This document shows, piece by piece, positions 52,774 to 61,175 of a stretch of DNA of 64,000 nucleotides. A program made the position numbers and the translations under genes. The notes under the pieces are model-generated. The model was given only the letters and a program-made list of their open reading frames with translations. It made no database searches and had not been told where the DNA came from. Source of the DNA: Ruminococcus turbiniformis (lineage in GTDB: Bacteria > Bacillota > Clostridia > Lachnospirales > Lachnospiraceae); assembly GCF_020687545.1 (NCBI RefSeq), contig NZ_JAJEQX010000015.1, positions 1 to 64,000 of the forward strand, read 5' to 3'. Every line of letters starts with the position of its first letter. Position 1 is the stretch's first letter.

Positions 52774-52838
52774 GATGATGCCTCCCTGTTATCATTCCCC
52801 TTTGGGGATACAATACTTTTGGCGCAGAAATGAAATTC

Positions 52839-54029
52839 TTATCTCATTGCCATAATCCGATCAATGATCTGCGAGGCTGTCTCCTCTTTTGACATTTTCC
52901 CGAGTGAAACTTCCTCTTTCTCCGTTATGATCGTCACTACGTTTGTGTCTCCTCCGAACCCGGCTCCGTCAACCCTCAAACTGTTGGCGACAATCATGTC
53001 CAGGTTCTTTTTCTTCAGTTTCTGTCTGGAATTTTCCAGCAGATTCTCTGTCTCCATGGCAAAGCCGCAGAGGAACTGTCCCTCCCGCTTTTCCGCTCCC
53101 AGATATGCCAGAATATCATCTGTACGTTCCAGTTCAATCGAGAGCTCCGAGTCTTTTTTCTTCATCTTTTCGCCGCTCACGTGCTTCGGCCGGTAATCCG
53201 CTACAGCCGCAGCCTTGATGATAATATCCTGATGAGCGGACCTCTGCGTAACCGCCTCAAACATGTCCCGGGCAGATTTTACCGCCACCGCTTCCACAAA
53301 CTCCGGCGGCTTCAGCGCCGACGGACCTGTCACAAGCGTCACACATGCGCCGCGCCGCGCACATACGCGTGCAATCGCATAGCCCATCTTTCCGGTAGAA
53401 TGATTCGTGATATAGCGCACCGGATCAATAGATTCCTGCGTCGGCCCTGCCGTCACAAGCACCTTCAGGCCTTTCATATCCTTCTCGCACGCAATCTCCT
53501 GAAGAATGTACTCAAGCAGAAGCTCCGGCTCCGCCATCTTTCCGGCCCCTGTGTCGCCGCAGGCCAGGTAGCCCACAGCAGGGCTGACCATTCCGTATCC
53601 ATAGTTCTTCAGGATCTTCAGGTTGTCCTGTACGACCGGGTTCTCATACATGGCCGTATTCATGGCCGGTGCGATCAGCTTTTTGCATCTGCACGCCATA
53701 ACCGTCGTCGTCAGCATGTCGTCCGCGATCCCGTGTGCCAGCTTCCCGATCACATTTGCGCTGGCCGGCGCAATCATGACCACATCGGCCTTTTTCGCGA
53801 GAGAAACATGCTCCACGCTGAACTCAAAGTTCCGGTCAAATGTGTCGATCAGACATTTATTGCCGGTGAGCGTCTCAAATGTGACCGGGTTGATAAAGTT
53901 GGTCGCATTCTCTGTCATCAGGACGTGGACGTCTGCGTTCAGCTTCTTCAGTGCGCTTGCCAGATACGCGGTTTTATACGCCGCAATGCTGCCTGTCACG
54001 CCGAGCAGGACTGTCTTTCCCTTCAGCAT
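52839..54029 (-). CDS. coaBC: Bifunctional phosphopantothenoylcysteine decarboxylase / phosphopantothenate-cysteine ligase
   Basis: Second and third enzymes after coaX in CoA synthesis. 396 residues. CoaC flavoprotein domain (1-180) with GSIAAYKTAYL near 12, catalytic-His helix region EHVSLAKKADVVMIAPASAN near 73-92, and PAMNTAMYENP near 125. CoaB domain (about 185-396) with VTAGPTQESIDPVRYITNHSTGKMG near 190 (key pattern GPT-E-ID-VR-I-N-STGKMG) and AAAVADYRP near 275. Complete and normal. Promoter at 54124-54152. Confidence 0.95.
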   Translation of the reverse strand: MLKGKTVLLGVTGSIAAYKTAYLASALKKLNADVHVLMTENATNFINPVTFETLTGNKCLIDTFDRNFEFSVEHVSLAKKADVVMIAPASANVIGKLAHGIADDMLTTTVMACRCKKLIAPAMNTAMYENPVVQDNLKILKNYGYGMVSPAVGYLACGDTGAGKMAEPELLLEYILQEIACEKDMKGLKVLVTAGPTQESIDPVRYITNHSTGKMGYAIARVCARRGACVTLVTGPSALKPPEFVEAVAVKSARDMFEAVTQRSAHQDIIIKAAAVADYRPKHVSGEKMKKKDSELSIELERTDDILAYLGAEKREGQFLCGFAMETENLLENSRQKLKKKNLDMIVANSLRVDGAGFGGDTNVVTIITEKEEVSLGKMSKEETASQIIDRIMAMR

Positions 54030-54123
54030 TTTGGTTCTTACCCCCTTTTTTACTTTTGCGAACCGTTATCCGATCTTTTGTGAACATCCCGCAGTTTTGT
54101 CGGGATTGCTCCGGTTCTGGTTC

Positions 54124-54152
54124 ATTATATTGTAAAACAAGGGAAAAATCAA
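54124..54152 (-). promoter_or_regulatory. Sigma-A promoter of coaBC
   Basis: Minus-strand TTGATT (54147-54152), 17-bp spacer, TATAAT (54124-54129), 95 bp upstream of the start codon. Confidence 0.7.
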
Positions 54153-54249
54153 TGTACACATTTCACGGAAATCCGCATATTTTGCGAAAAAACGCAGAAA
54201 CTTTAAACCGTAACACACACATCTTCTGACAAAAAAGGAGTACATCAAA

Positions 54250-54681
54250 ATGAACGAATCTACAAGAAAGCTTCTGGAAGAATGCAGTCTGGGCTGCCAG
54301 ATGGCGGCCGCCGCCTTTGAGCAGGTGTCCGGATTCATCCGGGATTCAGAGCTTCAGAACCTGGTTGACGATTACACAGAGAAACACAGGTGTCTGGAAG
54401 AAGAGGCCGCCGCGCTTCTTGAAAGTTCCGGAAATCCCGAAAAATCTCCGGGGATTATGGCCAGCACGTTATCCTGGTTTACGACAGAAATCAAGCTGAC
54501 TGCGGACAGCAGCAACACTCAGATCGCAAAACTTCTGATCGACGGCTGCAGCATGGGAATCAAAACGCTGGGCGAGAAGGCGAACCGGTTTGACGACGCG
54601 GAGAAAAGCGTCTCCGGACTGGCGCAGAGGATCATCCGGACAGAGGAGGATCTGATGAAAAAGCTGAAAGAATTTCTCTGA
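54250..54681 (+). CDS. Small all-helical protein of unknown function (ferritin-like four-helix bundle)
   Basis: 143 residues, predicted almost entirely helical, with heptad-like Leu/Ala spacing and segments such as LVDDYTEKHRCLEEEAAALLE near 37-57 (charged, coiled-coil-like; key part DDYTEKH) and LAQRIIRTEEDLMKKLKEF at the end. The DxxxKH pattern and length recall DUF2383-type ferritin-like bundles, but the metal ligands are not clear. AAAAAAGGAG precedes ATG. It stands alone between coaBC (divergent) and cstA (convergent) and has its own terminator. Confidence 0.7.
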   Translation: MNESTRKLLEECSLGCQMAAAAFEQVSGFIRDSELQNLVDDYTEKHRCLEEEAAALLESSGNPEKSPGIMASTLSWFTTEIKLTADSSNTQIAKLLIDGCSMGIKTLGEKANRFDDAEKSVSGLAQRIIRTEEDLMKKLKEFL

Positions 54682-54742
54682 TTTCTTTTTCTGATTCTTT
54701 TTTCTGATTCCCGGCTGCGTTTTATCTGTCCCTCAGCAAAAC

Positions 54743-54788
54743 AGCCCCGTACCGCTCTTCTTCTGAAAGCGGTGCAGGGCCGTTTTTT
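54743..54788 (+). terminator. Intrinsic terminator after the helical protein gene
   Basis: GCCCCGTACCGCT pairs with AGCGGTGCAGGGC and is followed by GTTTTTTC, 62 bp past the stop codon. Confidence 0.88.
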
Positions 54789-54826
54789 CTTGTATTTTTA
54801 CGGTATTTCTCTCTCTGTTTTTCTGA

Positions 54827-56302
54827 TTACTGTTTCTTTGCTTTCATTTCCGAACGCTTCTTACCGTACCAGATCAGAACAGCCGCGTAAGCAACAGCCG
54901 CAACGATACCGATGATATAAGCACCGAACCACGGAATGTTGAATCCGATCTGCGCGTTCGCGATATATGTAACCGTGACAAACGCATACCATGTTCCCGG
55001 GATAAGCGGCATCCATGCGTACTTCGCCCTTCCTGTCTCAAACATCCATACCGTAATCGCCAGGAATGCGAACAGAGACAGACTCTGATTGGACCATGCG
55101 AAGTATCTCCAGAGGATGTTGAATCCGTCTGCGTTGCTCTTTGCAAATACGAGAATCACTGCCACAAGGACAAAGATTACTGCCGCAAGTCCCAGTCTTT
55201 TCTTCACAGACTTCTGATCCAGATGGAAGGAGTCAGCGATAGTCAGACGCAGCGCACGCAGCGCGGTATCACCCGATGTAATCGGAAGCACAATAACGCC
55301 GAGCAGTGCGATAATTCCGCCAACCGGGCCGAGGATATTTTTACATACAACACCGATCGTCGCTGTTGCAAGTGATGCGTTCGCTTCCTGAAGTCCCAGG
55401 TTGTAAACGCCCATTGCGCCTGCAGCCCATACCATAGCGATAAATCCTTCGATTACCATCATGTTGTAGAATGTCATGCGTCCCTGCTTCTCACTCTTCA
55501 TTGTACGGGAAATGATCGCCGTCTGTGTGGAGTGGAAACCGGAAAGGATACCGCAGGCAACCGTGATAAAGAAGATCGGGATAAAGTGGTTTGCGCTGAA
55601 GTAGTCGCCATACAGAACAGCGCCTGCGTTCCAGTCATCCCAGAGATCTATAAGGGGATATCCTTTAACAAAGATTCCGATAAATACGCCGATTGCGGAG
55701 AAGAGAAGAATCGCTCCGAAGATCGGGTAGATCCGTCCGATGATCTTGTCAATCGGAAATACTGTAGCAATCAGGTAATATACAAAAATAACGCCGTAGA
55801 TCACCCATGTGGACACCGAATCCACAGCGCCGTCAAACCCGAACACCTGCGTCGCCGCAATATCTCCCGGCGTGTAGATAAACACCGCGCCTACAAGAAG
55901 AAGCAGAAGACTGCAGAAGATCTGATAAAACGTGTACACACCCTTGTTGCTGTACCTGCGGATCATATCCGGCATCTGCGTACCGCCGTCGCGCAGGCAG
56001 ATCATTCCTGAAAAATAATCGTGCATTGCTCCGCCTATAATGTTTCCGATCGGAATCGTGATAAATGCAATCGGTCCGAACAGGATACCCTGAATCGGTC
56101 CGAGGATCGGACCTGTACCTGCGATGTTAAGCAGGTTGATCAGGCTGTTCTTCCAGCCCCTCATAGGGACATAGTCCACGCCGTCCTGTTTTTCGTAGGC
56201 AGGAGTTTTCCTGTCATCAGGACCGAATACTTTCTCGCAGAACTTTCCGTAGAGCGCAGCGCCCACAAAAAGGATCACGAGGCCGATAATGAATGTAATC
56301 AT
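54827..56302 (-). CDS. cstA: Carbon starvation protein CstA, peptide/pyruvate-type transporter
   Basis: 491-residue membrane protein with about 13 hydrophobic helices. CstA signatures: GRKTPAYEKQDGVDYVPM-like segment near 28-46, NIAGTGPILGPIQGILFGP near 60 (key part AGTGPILGP), and a FHSTQTAIISRTM-type stretch near 260. This is the shorter clostridial form. E. coli homologues import pyruvate or peptides under starvation. A GGAGGGCAAAACAT ribosome site precedes ATG; no regulator is adjacent. Confidence 0.92.
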   Translation of the reverse strand: MITFIIGLVILFVGAALYGKFCEKVFGPDDRKTPAYEKQDGVDYVPMRGWKNSLINLLNIAGTGPILGPIQGILFGPIAFITIPIGNIIGGAMHDYFSGMICLRDGGTQMPDMIRRYSNKGVYTFYQIFCSLLLLLVGAVFIYTPGDIAATQVFGFDGAVDSVSTWVIYGVIFVYYLIATVFPIDKIIGRIYPIFGAILLFSAIGVFIGIFVKGYPLIDLWDDWNAGAVLYGDYFSANHFIPIFFITVACGILSGFHSTQTAIISRTMKSEKQGRMTFYNMMVIEGFIAMVWAAGAMGVYNLGLQEANASLATATIGVVCKNILGPVGGIIALLGVIVLPITSGDTALRALRLTIADSFHLDQKSVKKRLGLAAVIFVLVAVILVFAKSNADGFNILWRYFAWSNQSLSLFAFLAITVWMFETGRAKYAWMPLIPGTWYAFVTVTYIANAQIGFNIPWFGAYIIGIVAAVAYAAVLIWYGKKRSEMKAKKQ

Positions 56303-56446
56303 ATGTTTTGCCCTCCTTTTCCTTTGATAAGGAAATTATTTAACATACGAATATAGTATAATCATCCCGCCCCGACATGTAAATGATTTATTTTTATAAA
56401 ATTTTTATTTTCTTTACAATTATATAATATTTCTCCATTAAAAAAG

Positions 56447-56563
56447 ATCAAGATTGAAGCCGCGGTTGCAAACGCAGGGGAGGCCCGCATCGCTGTCTGG
56501 TCTGCCAAACAGGAAATGGAGCCGCCCCTGCTGAGGAGTATTGATGAAAACTTTATTCTTTAA
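56447..56563 (+). pseudogene. Possible C-terminal remnant of a lost gene
   Basis: In the 250-bp gap upstream of cstA the base composition changes abruptly from AT-rich to coding-like GC. One plus-strand frame there reads a plausible protein tail (IKIEAAVANAGEARIAVW, then SAKQEMEPPLLRSIDENFIL) to TAA at 56561-56563, overlapping the end of the MFS gene on the other strand. It has no start codon or ribosome site. I do not recognise the family; it may be chance. Confidence 0.3.
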
Positions 56564-57596
56564 CTACGATTTTTGTATTCCAGATGCTTATAGTGGCAAC
56601 GGTGGCAAGGACGCCAAAGATTACATAACTCATATCCAGAGATCCGGTGGCATCGGTGACAACACTCATAAGCTGCATTCCGAAAGAGGAAATTAAGGAT
56701 ACGCCGATGGTGATGTAACAGTTGGCGTTCTGGTATTCTCTCGCGCCGAAAGTTTTCATAATGGCGGAAGGATGCAGATTCGGTGTTCCGCCGGTCATGG
56801 AAGCCATGCATACGCCCGCCAGGATGATGAGAATAAAGTTGTCCGCACTGCCAAAATAGAAGCAGACCATCATAAGGACGTAACCGATACTCAAAATACG
56901 GCAGGAGAAAAAGGTGCCTACTTTATCATCGATCCATCCATAAACATAACTCAGTACGATACCCAGAAGGGACGCAAAAGTCAGGATGGTAAGGGCGGTG
57001 GGAGTGGCCACGTTTACCTCGTTCATACGGGAGATAAAGAATCCCATGACCGGGCCAATAGTTCCGGAGAAAATGCCAAATGTAATTGTCAGTCTCCAGG
57101 TATTGGGATTTGTGAGGATATCCTTCATAGTCAGCCGGGGCTTTTGGCGGGTAACGGTATTTTCTTCCTTTTTCACGCCGTCCAGAAGACCGTCTACAGT
57201 CAATCCCTTTTCTTCAGGAGTGGTCACGGCGAAGATAAAAGTCAGAACAGTAGCTGCTACGAGGATAGCGCCTACGATAAAATAGGTAAACTGAAAGCCC
57301 AGCGCATTCTGCCCCAGAGTGAGCAGAGTCGTAGATGTAGCTGAGTTCAAAGGCGCAGCAATGGTGACGATACCAAGAACCCGTCCCCGGCTTTTGTTAA
57401 ACCAGGTGGCGCAGAGCTGAAAGCAAAGCATCTGAATACCATAGGTGGCAAGCTTTGTGATAAAAATGCCTGCAAAGAATACCATATATGCGGAGTCCGG
57501 AAGATTATAGGAAATACCTACCAGGAAAGTTCCGATGGCAGTGGCTGCAAAACTGATTGTGCCGAACAGCCGGGTTCCGTTTCTTTTTATAAAGCC
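56553..57596 (-). pseudogene. MFS transporter lacking its first two membrane helices
   Basis: The reading frame from 57596 reads GFIKRNGTRLFGTISFAAT and continues into ATG 57485 (MVFFAGIFITKL) and the rest of an MFS protein (oxalate/formate antiporter-like), with TM helices 3-12 and a clean stop. The upstream residues match the loop after TM2, so the first ~75-80 residues (TM1-TM2) are missing. They are replaced by the 3' end of the oxidoreductase gene, which runs through the same DNA in another frame. From the internal ATG the product would be 310 residues. Function is unlikely; the original cargo is unknown, perhaps a sugar or sugar acid given the neighbours. Confidence 0.75.
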
Positions 57597-58191
57597 CTTT
57601 TTCCGCGATATCCACGACTACTTTGGCAAAATCCTCATAGGAGATATAGCTCTGTCCGTCTTTATTTATAAGAGGTTCATCACTCTCTCCGATCAGATAC
57701 TGACCGGTGTAGGATCCTTCATAATCGAATATTTCAGAAGGGCAGCACATAGTCCAGAGCACATCCTCTGAGCGGTACAGTTCGTCCAGCCCTTCCTTAA
57801 GATTCCTTGAAATCTCCCGAAGAAAGTCCGGAAAAGAAGGAGTCTCATAAATGTAAACCCGGTGAGTCTTATCGGCAAACAGACTACCGGCACCGCCTAC
57901 GATGATCAGGTGGATACCGGATCCCCGGGTGAGACGGGCCAGATGAGAGATAGCCCGTCTGTTCTCTGCGGGATCAGCCTGAAAGCCGCTCCCGTAAGCG
58001 CTGATGACGACATCAGCTTCTTCCAGATCCTTTTTATCCAAAAGAAACAGGTCTTTTTTAAGAACCCGGGCTCTGAAGTCCGGAGAGTTCCCTGACCTTA
58101 CGACGGCAGTAACCTGATGACCGCCATCAAGCAGACGTTTTACGATTTTCTGGCCAAGCCGTCCTCCGCCTCCGATTACGATCGTCTTCAT
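57505..58191 (-). CDS. NAD(P)-binding (NmrA/SDR-like) oxidoreductase, C-terminus altered by a deletion
   Basis: 228 residues. Rossmann motif IVIGGGGRLGQKIVKRLL at 4-21, VVISAYGSG near 67, IIVGGAGSLFAD near 97 and a SYISYEDFAKVVVDI C-terminal segment near 183: the YwnB-type NAD(P)H-binding family, normally about 210 residues. After EKGLYKKK the frame enters DNA that belongs to the MFS gene and adds an unrelated basic, His-rich tail (RNPAVRHNQF...) before a stop. So the last few native residues have been replaced, though the core may still fold. Overlaps the previous gene's stop by 4 bp. Confidence 0.75.
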   Translation of the reverse strand: MKTIVIGGGGRLGQKIVKRLLDGGHQVTAVVRSGNSPDFRARVLKKDLFLLDKKDLEEADVVISAYGSGFQADPAENRRAISHLARLTRGSGIHLIIVGGAGSLFADKTHRVYIYETPSFPDFLREISRNLKEGLDELYRSEDVLWTMCCPSEIFDYEGSYTGQYLIGESDEPLINKDGQSYISYEDFAKVVVDIAEKGLYKKKRNPAVRHNQFCSHCHRNFPGRYFL

Positions 58192-58508
58192 TTTTCTTCC
58201 TCCCTGTCCTCTACTCTTTCCAGAAGGAAAATGGCGGGGCGTACGCCATCGGCACAGCAGGCGATATGCCGTTCGTCCAGGCCCAGAACCTTACCGCCTC
58301 CCACCAGTACATTTACCGGCATAACGAGAGCCTGCCAGGCCATCGCACAGAACCCTTCCGGCATTTCGTTGCCGAAAATGCCTCCGGTGATAAAAGTCTG
58401 CCCTTCTTTAAATACGGGACATTTTTCGGTTACAGGATGATCGCCGTATCGGGCTGAAAGTTCTTCAAACAATAATGTTTTTAATACAGTAATCTTACAT
58501 CTTCTCAT
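58188..58508 (-). CDS. TIGR04076 family protein
   Basis: 106 residues. Opens CKITVLKTLLFEELSARYG, then CPVFKEGQTFI near 45, MPEGFCAMAWQAL near 63 and IACCADGVRPAIFLLER near 84: the conserved pattern of this small, uncharacterised family, with several Cys that could bind a metal. Usually found next to oxidoreductases in anaerobes, as here. Start overlaps nothing; 18 bp separate it from the SDR gene upstream. Confidence 0.75.
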   Translation of the reverse strand: MRRCKITVLKTLLFEELSARYGDHPVTEKCPVFKEGQTFITGGIFGNEMPEGFCAMAWQALVMPVNVLVGGGKVLGLDERHIACCADGVRPAIFLLERVEDREEEK

Positions 58509-58525
58509 TTAATCTTCTCCTTACA

Positions 58526-59104
58526 TCAATATCCGACGCTGGAACTTCCTCCATCGATGATAAGAGTCTGCCCCGTGATCATGGCTGATTTTTCCCCGGA
58601 AAGGAAAAGGACAGCGTGGGCAATGTCCTCAGGATCCGACAGTCTTCCAAGCGGAACCGGATTAAGCGCACCTTCAAATTTCAGTTCCTCCATCGCTTTT
58701 GTTTTGATTCCTCCGGGAGCGATGCAGTTGACCCGCACGCCTTTATCCGCCCATTCTGTGGCTGCCTGCATAGTGAGCGCCGTTACCGCGCCTTTGGAAG
58801 CGCTGTAATGGGCGGCTTCCATCCCTTTACGCATGCCGCGGATTCCGGCCATTGAGGACAGGTTAATAACAGCTCCGCCATGAAACTGCATGGAATACCG
58901 TACTGTTTCCCGCATGATAAAAAACATGCCCTTTGCGTTGACATTCAGCATTCGGTCCCATTCATTTTCTGTAATTTCCAGCGCCGGTTTACCTTGAAGA
59001 AGCCCTGCTGCCTGAACAAGGACATCAATTTTTCCAAAATCAAGGATAATGGACCGGATGGTTTCGGTGATCAATACATTTTTCCCCTCAAATTCTTTAT
59101 TCAT
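58526..59104 (-). CDS. Short-chain dehydrogenase with the cofactor-binding segment deleted
   Basis: 192 residues against the normal ~250. The active-site half is intact: VQAAG near 31, NVNAKGMFF near 53, VINLSSMAG near 75 with Ser, catalytic YSASKGA near 95 and NCIAPGGIKT near 120. The N-terminus begins normally (FEGKNVLIT at 5-13) but jumps straight to ETIRSIILDFGKIDVLV, skipping the TGxxxGIG dinucleotide loop, alpha-B and beta-2 to beta-4: about 55-60 residues lost in frame at about 59065. Without the loop it should not bind NAD(P). GGGAGG precedes ATG. Confidence 0.8.
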   Translation of the reverse strand: MNKEFEGKNVLITETIRSIILDFGKIDVLVQAAGLLQGKPALEITENEWDRMLNVNAKGMFFIMRETVRYSMQFHGGAVINLSSMAGIRGMRKGMEAAHYSASKGAVTALTMQAATEWADKGVRVNCIAPGGIKTKAMEELKFEGALNPVPLGRLSDPEDIAHAVLFLSGEKSAMITGQTLIIDGGSSSVGY

Positions 59105-59119
59105 ATCGGCCTCCCAGTA

Positions 59120-60001
59120 TTAGTCCGTTAAGAACCGGACAGTATTTCCAGTGAGTTCCACTTTTTTAAAAACAGGCGTCTCCTGGTAGTGTATGTTGGG
59201 TGAGTGCATCACAAAAAGAAGTTTGCCCTCTGTAGTCTTGAAAAACATGCCGTGCCCTCCATTTTCCGGGTACACAGGCTCAGCCTGTTGATGCCACGGG
59301 CCTGAAAGAGAGCCGGATTCGGAGATGGCGAGCCCTACGGCGTATCCCTGTTCTCCCCATGCGGACCAGGCCATACCAAGAGATCCATCTGCCAGGCGGA
59401 TCATGCAGGGGCCGTCGGTCAGATACACATCTCCGTCAATCCCCAGATCAGACTTGGCAAAGGGGATTGGTGTCACCCAGGGGGCATCTGTTCCTTTAAA
59501 AAGAAGTTGAGGTTCGCCGTCAGCTTTCTTCAGATCGGGAGTCAGACGCACATACCAGAACTGACCGTCCGGCACATCCTCAAAGGTACGGGAGAATACA
59601 AGATAAGGTACGCCTTCCTCCACGTAAAGTGTTCCATCTATGCTTGCCCATCCCGGCGGTGTGACCTGTTCGCTGTAAACGGAGTAAGGTCCTTCCGGCC
59701 GCTCGGCTTTCAAAATATACATGCAGGTTCTCACGGACTCTGACGCAAAAGTGGCAAATAGATAAAATGCGTCCCGGTAGCAGAAGCATTCTGGCGCCCA
59801 GTATTTTTCTGTGGCAAAAAAATCTTCCGGTTTGCGAAAGACTTCTATGGGATCGCTCCATTCCTGCAGATCCTCGCTGATATAGCAGTCAAAACCGTCG
59901 GCGGGACCCCAGGCCGTCATGCTTCTGGTGCCAAACAGATAATATTTGCCTTTATATGGCAGAATATAGGGATCGCGCACTTTAATTTCAGCAGTTTTCA
60001 T
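59120..60001 (-). CDS. GH43-type glycosidase, intracellular
   Basis: 293 residues, single five-blade propeller without signal peptide. Base Asp in VRDPYILPYKG near 9, WAPECF near 68, ASIDGTLYV near 122 (Asp) and TDGPCMIR near 196. The last motif has Asp where most GH43 enzymes have the catalytic Glu (EGP); I recall TDGP in other GH43 subgroups, so this may be a subfamily trait. First gene of the cluster divergent from the AraC pseudogene, and apparently intact. Substrate probably an arabinosyl or xylosyl oligosaccharide, by analogy. Confidence 0.82.
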   Translation of the reverse strand: MKTAEIKVRDPYILPYKGKYYLFGTRSMTAWGPADGFDCYISEDLQEWSDPIEVFRKPEDFFATEKYWAPECFCYRDAFYLFATFASESVRTCMYILKAERPEGPYSVYSEQVTPPGWASIDGTLYVEEGVPYLVFSRTFEDVPDGQFWYVRLTPDLKKADGEPQLLFKGTDAPWVTPIPFAKSDLGIDGDVYLTDGPCMIRLADGSLGMAWSAWGEQGYAVGLAISESGSLSGPWHQQAEPVYPENGGHGMFFKTTEGKLLFVMHSPNIHYQETPVFKKVELTGNTVRFLTD

Positions 60002-60208
60002 TGTTATTGTCTCCTTTCTGTTTCAGATTCTTAACACTGCAAATAAGATAGCATATGGATGTCGGCGAAAGAATGACTTTATATTCCCTGAATCCGACTT
60101 TATTTAAACAGCTATGCAAAGGCTGTTCTTGTCTTGTCAGGCATACCGTGTTATAATTTGTCAAAATATTTGTGATAATATTTGCGAGATAAAGATAATT
60201 GAGGAAAA

Positions 60209-61175
60209 ATGATGGGGCATATTGTAAATGCCCGTCTGGATATGGTGGCAGAGTGTGCGGCTGATTATTTTAAAAAATATCATACCCGTCTTGACTTTCC
60301 GGATGTTTTAAAACGGTTGTACGATCAGAAAAAGCTGTCTACTGTTCCTTTAAAATTCCGTCCCTCATTCCGGCGATTGGAAAAGGAAGCATTCATGGGG
60401 CATGCTTATTCTCAGATCGTTCACGTGGATCTTGTATTGTCCGGGCCCGAACATGACATTATCCAGGAAACCAATATCATTCCCGTGTCCAAAGATGTAT
60501 TTACCGTGGTGAACCTTCCCTATATCAATCCTTATATGCATTTTCACAATTTTTTTGAAGTTGTATATGTATATTGCGGAAACGGGATATTGAATTTTGC
60601 GGGAGAAAACGAGAAGCTTGAAGAAGGTGATCTGAAAATCATCGCACCTCATTCTAAGCACAGCATTTTGGCAGGGGAAAACAGTCTGATTCTCAGTATC
60701 AACATTCGGACAACAACATTTGATCAGGTGTCTTCTTCTCTGCTGGATACGAAAACACTTCTTTCGGCCTTTTTTATCAATGCGCTTTATGGAGAGAAGC
60801 ACGGAAACTACATTTCGTTTAAGATAGAAAACCGGCAGGAATGGGAAGAGATGATTCAGAAGATTTTTGACGAGACAAATATCGAAGATAATTTTGCCAA
60901 TGAAATTGCCATCCATATGATCCATGTATTTTTCGGAAGGCTGCTCAGAAACTTTGGAAATACAATTCATTTATATGACAGCAAGATGGGCTCTTCGCAA
61001 TATTAAGCTGCAGCATGCCCGGAATTACCTTTTGAATACGGACTATAAAATCTCTCAGATAGCAGAGTTGGTGGGATACCAGTCAGCAGACTACCTTTCC
61101 CGGGCGTTTAAGGAGCTGTATGGCATGTCTCCCAGTGAATATCGAAAACAAATTCAGAAAGAGGAGCAGAAATGA
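60209..61175 (+). pseudogene. AraC-family regulator broken by an out-of-frame deletion
   Basis: The frame from ATG 60209 encodes a cupin-like sensor half (YINPYMHFHNFFEVVYVYCG near 109, key part HFHNFFEVVYV; HSKHSI-type segment near 148) to HLYDSKM, then ends abnormally in GSSQY at 61006. The C-terminal HTH (IKLQHARNYLL, ISQIAELVGYQ, YLSRAFKELYGMSPSEYRK) follows in another frame to 61175. The first HTH, about 60-70 residues, is missing between them, with the join near 60984-60995. It is divergent from the GH43 cluster and was presumably its regulator. Its last bases overlap the next gene (ATGA). Confidence 0.82.

Noticed and set aside
53181-54083. 300-codon plus-strand open frame opposite coaBC
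   Set aside because: Shadow of a fully conserved essential gene.
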